In this document: piece by piece, positions 60,373 to 64,000 of the stretch
How the letters are laid out: each line of letters begins with the position of its first letter
How positions within the stretch are numbered: position 1 is the first letter of the stretch
NCBI GenBank assembly: GCA_037045585.1
Contig: JBAOIR010000024.1
Location: 1-64,000, forward strand
From: SSF14 sp037045585
Lineage (GTDB): Bacteria > Actinomycetota > Acidimicrobiia > Acidimicrobiales > Microtrichaceae
Length of the DNA: 64,000 bases
Direction: 5' to 3'
Translations under genes and position numbers: made by a program
The notes under the pieces: generated by a model
Told to the model about the DNA's origin: nothing
Seen by the model: only the letters and a program-made list of their open reading frames with translations
The model's database searches: none

Positions 60373-60999
60373 TCACCAGGCCGGGGCGCCCGGCGGTCGT
60401 TCGAGGGTCGGCCGCACGGCCACGATCGTCGGCCAACTCGGCGCCTCGGAGAAGCCGAAGCCGCACGCGGGGACGAGCGGTCGGCGGGCACCGAGGTCGC
60501 GGCCGTCGATCGACGCGGTGGCCGTGCGGACGAACCGCATCGACCGCGCCTGGTACCACTCCTGCACCCCCGTCGGACTGACACCCCAGGTGTGCACACC
60601 CAGGAGGGCGGCGGCGATCGGTGCCTCGACGCGGCGTGTGAACCAGCGCGGTCGCGGGGGCAGGAGGAGCCACGGCCGCCCGCCCACGAACCGCAGTGCC
60701 ACGGGCCCGGCGACCACGTGCAGCTCGTTCGGTTCGCGACCCGACGGCTCCTCGAACGACACGACCCGCACGTCATCGAATCCGTAGACGGCCGTCACGA
60801 AGTCGGCGGTCCGTTGGTCGGGGGCGAGCAGGACCCTCCGGCCGTCGGGTTGCGCCCACATGACGTCGATCGTGCGGCCGACCGGCGAACGGTCCCAACG
60901 CCCGACGACGAACCGGTCCCCGGACTCGAACCCGCACGAGGAGATCGTGCCGACCAACTGGGTCCTGACCGCTGAGTTCGATCCCGGTGACCTCGACAC
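60373..60999 (-). CDS. Hypothetical protein, about 208 residues
   Basis: The central sequence GTISSCGFESGDRFVVGRWD, TIDVMWAQPDGRRVLLAPDQ and RTADFVTAVYGFDDVRVVSF looks like a conserved actinobacterial family I cannot name; WLLLPPRPRWFTRRVEAPIA follows. There is no signal peptide or membrane helix. The start is uncertain: GTG 60,999 is used, but an ATG at about 61,012 in another frame gives a similar N-terminal extension, so a frameshift near 60,950 is possible. It ends 8 bases from the clpP stop. Confidence 0.5.
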   Translation of the reverse strand: MSRSPGSNSAVRTQLVGTISSCGFESGDRFVVGRWDRSPVGRTIDVMWAQPDGRRVLLAPDQRTADFVTAVYGFDDVRVVSFEEPSGREPNELHVVAGPVALRFVGGRPWLLLPPRPRWFTRRVEAPIAAALLGVHTWGVSPTGVQEWYQARSMRFVRTATASIDGRDLGARRPLVPACGFGFSEAPSWPTIVAVRPTLERPPGAPAW

Positions 61000-61028
61000 A
61001 GGACGCGAGCATGGCACCGCGTGCTGAG

Positions 61029-61499
61029 ATGACGTTCATGCCGCTGATCCCCGTCGACCCGACCGACCGCGCCCTCGCCACGGAGCTCCTTGCCCGGTAC
61101 GCCGAGGCCGTCGACGCCGGCGACTTCGATGCCGTCGGCGCGCTGCTGGCCGATGCCACCATCGAGGACGCCGACGGCAACGAGATCACGTCCGGTGCCG
61201 TCGGTGTCGCGGCCCTGTTCGCCGCGACGACGCGCCGTCACGAGGACGGGACGCCGCTCACCGGGCACGTGATCACCAACGTGATCGTCGAGGCCGTCGG
61301 CTCCGACGAACTGGAGCTTCGATCACGCTTCACCGTGTTCCAGGCGGCACCGGGACTTCCGCTGCAACCGATCGTGATCGGCCGCTACGTCGACCGGGTG
61401 GTCCGGGGCGCCGACGGCTGGAGGTTCGCGCGGCGCCGGATGATCCCCGAGCGGTGGGGAGACGTCTCCCGACACCTCACCTTCGACCCGACCGCCTGA
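61029..61499 (+). CDS. SnoaL-like NTF2-fold protein
   Basis: This 156-residue protein has LLARYAEAVDAGDFDAVGAL, LADATIEDADGNEITSG and YVDRVVRGADGWRFARRRMI, a standard SnoaL_4 pattern. The C-terminus ends RFARRRMIPERWGDVSRHL. GWRFARRRM-type ends occur in SnoaL proteins acting on steroids, polyketides or aromatic acids. The start could be ATG 61,029, the ATG at 61,038, or the GTG at 60,987. It faces away from the hypothetical gene on the other strand, with overlapping 5' ends. Confidence 0.6.
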   Translation: MTFMPLIPVDPTDRALATELLARYAEAVDAGDFDAVGALLADATIEDADGNEITSGAVGVAALFAATTRRHEDGTPLTGHVITNVIVEAVGSDELELRSRFTVFQAAPGLPLQPIVIGRYVDRVVRGADGWRFARRRMIPERWGDVSRHLTFDPTA

Positions 61500-61589
61500 G
61501 CGTCGCCGGCGGGCGCCGATCCCGCCCCCGCCACACGTCACGCCCGTGAGATCTCAAGCGCCTCCTGCGGGCGGTCGATATCGAACGAG

Positions 61590-62966
61590 ATGAGCATCCT
61601 CACGAGCCGCGAGACGACGACGCCGGGAACCGGCGCCGATCCTGTCGGCACCGACGCGCTCGTGCGGCTGGCGACGGCGGTGTCGCGTTCGTACGGGCAC
61701 TTCACGTTGCTCCTCGACGACGAGTTCCGGGTGATCTGGGGCTCCGAGACCCTCTCCCGTATCTTCGGCTGGACCGACGTGGTCGGCCGCAACGTCGTCG
61801 ACCTGGTGCACCCCGAGGACCTCGAGCTCGTGCTCGCCGGCATCGACTATCACTCCGAGCACGCTGCGGAGTACCAGCGCTACGAGGGAACGTGGCGTCC
61901 TGACGTGACGACGATGCGTGTCGCCCACGCCAACGGTGGGTGGGTCCGCTGCGAGGTGTCGGTGTTCAACCACCTCGGCGATCCGGCGATCGGTGCGCTG
62001 CTCGCCAGCGGTCGTCTCGCCGACGATCGCAGTGACATGGCGCTGGCGATCGACCTCCTCGGCAGCGGTGCCGTACTCGGCGAGGTCCTGCCGGTCGTCG
62101 CTCGCCTCGTCGACCGCACCATCGACGGCGTCCGGGCGCAGGTCGTCTGGTGGGACGAGACGTCGGACTGGGTGCTCTCTGCGCCCGACGCCGCCGAGCT
62201 CCCGAGCCCGCCGGCCGATCTCGTCGCTGCGGTCCTCCGCACCGGCGAGATGGAGGTGTCGACCGACATCGAACTGGTCGCGCACCCCGGCATCGACACC
62301 GACTTCGCCGCGGTGTGGGTCCTCCCGATCGGAGCGCCGGGCCGCGACCTGGTCGTCGGCTGCCTCGTGGTCTGGTGCCGCCTCCCGCTCTCGCTCGTCA
62401 CTGGCCCGCAACAGCCGATCCACCAGGCGGTTCGGCTCGCGTCCCTGGCGATCGTGGAGAACCATGCGAAGTCGGCGTTGCGCTGGGAGGCGAGCCACGA
62501 TGCGTTGACGGCGCTGCGGAACCGTGCCGGGTTCAACGCCGAGGTCAGTGCGTCGTCGGGTTCGTGTGCGCTGTTGTACATCGATCTCGACGACTTCAAG
62601 GACATCAACGACCGTCTCGGCCACCAGGCGGGCGACGCCGTGCTGGTCGAGGTCGCGCGACGCATTCGCGCCGTCGTGCGGGACCAGGACATCGTCGGGC
62701 GTCTGGGCGGCGACGAGTTCGCGGTGCTGTGCCCCGATCTCGCCGACGCCGACGTCGCCGATGACATCGCCCGTCGTCTGGTCGAGTCGGTGAGCCGGCC
62801 AGTGAGTGTGGGCGGTCAACCCGTCACGGTCGGTGCCAGCGTCGGGATCGCCTTCGGGTCGCACCCATCGGAGCGGTCGAGCCTGATCCGACGCGCCGAC
62901 GAGGCGCTGTACCGGGCCAAGGCGGGCGGCAAGGGCCGCGTGATCGTCGCTCCGAACTCGATCTGA
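61590..62966 (+). CDS. PAS and GGDEF domain diguanylate cyclase
   Basis: This 458-residue protein has an N-terminal PAS domain (GHFTLLLDDEFRVIWGSETL and SRIFGWTDVVGRNVVDLVHP) with a PAC-like end, a GAF-like middle part (LGEVLPVVARLVDRTIDGVR) and a C-terminal GGDEF domain (ASHDALTALRNRAGFNAEVS, VGRLGGDEFAVLCPDLADAD). The active-site GGDEF is complete at about residues 373-377. An RxxD inhibitory site is not obvious. It would make cyclic di-GMP from GTP in response to a cytoplasmic signal. No EAL domain is present. Confidence 0.85.
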   Translation: MSILTSRETTTPGTGADPVGTDALVRLATAVSRSYGHFTLLLDDEFRVIWGSETLSRIFGWTDVVGRNVVDLVHPEDLELVLAGIDYHSEHAAEYQRYEGTWRPDVTTMRVAHANGGWVRCEVSVFNHLGDPAIGALLASGRLADDRSDMALAIDLLGSGAVLGEVLPVVARLVDRTIDGVRAQVVWWDETSDWVLSAPDAAELPSPPADLVAAVLRTGEMEVSTDIELVAHPGIDTDFAAVWVLPIGAPGRDLVVGCLVVWCRLPLSLVTGPQQPIHQAVRLASLAIVENHAKSALRWEASHDALTALRNRAGFNAEVSASSGSCALLYIDLDDFKDINDRLGHQAGDAVLVEVARRIRAVVRDQDIVGRLGGDEFAVLCPDLADADVADDIARRLVESVSRPVSVGGQPVTVGASVGIAFGSHPSERSSLIRRADEALYRAKAGGKGRVIVAPNSI

Positions 62967-63109
62967 TCACCGGCTCCGGCCCGCCAGCGCCGATCGTCGG
63001 GACCGATCCGTCGCATCTGGACGTGACGCTCGGCACATCCTCATGTGTATGCTGACCTGAGGCTGCGTCTCGCGGGTGGCACCGCGCGACCGAAATTGGT
63101 GGGGGCTAC

Positions 63110-64000
63110 ATGCATCACACGTCCAAACGGCGGACCGCAACGGGTCGGCTGTCAACCCTCGCGTTGGCATTCGCACTGGTCGCCGGCATGGCGACCTCGT
63201 GCGCACCCGACAGCTCGTCGGGCGGCGGCACGAACACGACCCAGCAGTTCTGCGAGTTCTGGGACAAGGTCGAGTCCGCCCCGCCGACCGAGAACAACGC
63301 GGTGCTGGTCAAGGACGACGTGGTCGCCCTCGCCGACGCAGCGACCGTCACCGGCGCCAGCTGCACGGCGTCCAACGCCAAGGTGGCGCTGAGCGGAGCC
63401 ACCCTCGCCGAGGGCGAAGAGGTCCCCTCCGAGCAGGGCAACACCACCTCCGACCCGGTCGCCGCCGTCACCGGCGACACCATCGCTGCGGGCGAGCCCG
63501 TCCTCGACAACCTGTCGGTCCAGACGCTCTCCGCCGAGATCGGCCTCAACGGCATCACGGTCCGCGGCAACGTCGCCGTTCGCCTCTCGGGGGTGACGTC
63601 GACCATCGGCTTCGTCGGCACGCTGGCCAACCTCGACAACTGGTCGATCAACCTGTCGTCGGCCGGCCTGACGATTCCCGGCATCACCACCTCCCCGGTC
63701 ACGTTCAACGGCACGCTCGCGGTCGTCAACGGCGTTCCGTCGTTGTCGATGACCGCGCTCGCCAGCTCCGTGAAGATCGGCGACGTCAGCGTCACCGGCG
63801 CCACGCTCAAGCTCAACGCGTCACCCGTCACCGGGGTGTCGGCCACGGTCGCCGGCAGCCTGAAGATCGGCCCGAGCACGGCCAGCGGCACCGTCAACGT
63901 CGCCTTCGACAAGGCCGGTGCGCTCGTCTCGGCGAAGGCCCAGATCGACGCCCACCTCGTCGGATCGATGGCCGGGGGCAAGAAGGTCGACCTCATCGGC
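63110..64000 (+). CDS. Secreted Thr/Ser-rich lipoprotein, truncated at the window end
   Basis: The ATG at 63,110 follows GGTGGGGG; the reading frame stays open to base 64,000. The leader TGRLSTLALAFALVAGMATS is followed by CAPDSSSGG, a lipobox-like site with Cys at about 31. The mature part has QQFCEFWDKVESAPPTENNA, then low-complexity beta-type sequence with repeating NGT/SVTG turns: LNGITVRGNVAVRLSGVTST and TFNGTLAVVNGVPSLSMTAL. The repeats suggest a beta-helix or stacked beta-sheet surface protein. No family is recognised. The end of the gene lies outside. Confidence 0.65.
   Translation, partial: MHHTSKRRTATGRLSTLALAFALVAGMATSCAPDSSSGGGTNTTQQFCEFWDKVESAPPTENNAVLVKDDVVALADAATVTGASCTASNAKVALSGATLAEGEEVPSEQGNTTSDPVAAVTGDTIAAGEPVLDNLSVQTLSAEIGLNGITVRGNVAVRLSGVTSTIGFVGTLANLDNWSINLSSAGLTIPGITTSPVTFNGTLAVVNGVPSLSMTALASSVKIGDVSVTGATLKLNASPVTGVSATVAGSLKIGPSTASGTVNVAFDKAGALVSAKAQIDAHLVGSMAGGKKVDLIG

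Overview
The window joins two unrelated pieces of DNA. Bases 1 to about 7,470 are very GC-rich and look betaproteobacterial (Burkholderiales-like). They hold ArsR/SRPBCC genes, a type I extradiol dioxygenase with a dihaem cytochrome c and a TetR regulator, slyX, a histidine kinase with a response regulator/TPR protein, and the start of a TctC/Bug solute receptor. Nearly every gene there is broken by one or more reading-frame shifts. At about 7,470 the Bug reading frame ends in mid-protein and the C-terminus of a metal ABC permease begins. From there to the end the sequence reads as one actinobacterium, probably of the Acidimicrobiia (Ilumatobacter-like). The evidence is the very high GC, a DUF222/HNH endonuclease, a CYP125-like P450, Ku with a split LigD system, ECF-sigma/VOC and PIG-L families, many GTG starts, and the absence of SlyX- or Bug-type genes. 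The most economical reading is a chimeric contig whose left end was poorly polished.

Layout of the actinobacterial part. 7.8-13.4 kb: a lipoprotein, then a DUF4331 secreted protein, a TPR protein and a NicO-type nickel/cobalt exporter with a His-rich loop, likely one operon. 13.5-19.1 kb: LysE exporter, small enzymes, a tandem pair of overlapping pirins behind a palindrome, and a P450. 19.1-29.8 kb: TauE/LysR, HxlR/thiolase, CorA, GH15 glycosidase, SDR, PAP2 phosphatase, an HtrA-like protease and a DUF1295 membrane protein. 29.8-34.2 kb: a CocE-like lipoprotein hydrolase opposite a di-iron protein and its TetR, with two tandem dyads between. 34.2-38.1 kb: a lipid kinase and a non-homologous end-joining set (ligase, Ku, LigD-type polymerase) with a long perfect hairpin. 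38.1-39.7 kb: two LuxR-type response regulators. 39.8-46.2 kb: DUF3089 lipoprotein, glutathionyl-hydroquinone-reductase-like protein, type II NADH dehydrogenase and a SpoIIE phosphatase, the last two separated by a textbook CRP-type site.

46.2-50.7 kb: a rhodanese translationally coupled to a fused PIG-L deacetylase/cysteine-dioxygenase-like protein, an ion-transporter-superfamily permease and an HNH endonuclease. 50.9-54.3 kb: an ECF sigma factor coupled to a double VOC protein, then an iron/haem island (iron-box-like dyad, Ig-like lipoprotein, terminator, DUF2470 protein, haem oxygenase). 54.4-58.8 kb: a SnoaL/flavin reductase/TauD operon, MarR/MFS pair and VOC protein. 58.8-64 kb: SRPBCC/ArsR pair divergent from a stand-alone ClpP, small enzymes, a GGDEF protein and a lipoprotein running off the right edge.

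No rRNA, tRNA, CRISPR array or insertion sequence was seen, and no stretch longer than about 300 bases lacks a gene. Six genes right of 7.5 kb also carry single frameshifts, near 15.18, 30.46, 39.41, 42.66, 47.74 and 48.83 kb. These look like residual indel errors, but true decay cannot be excluded from sequence alone.
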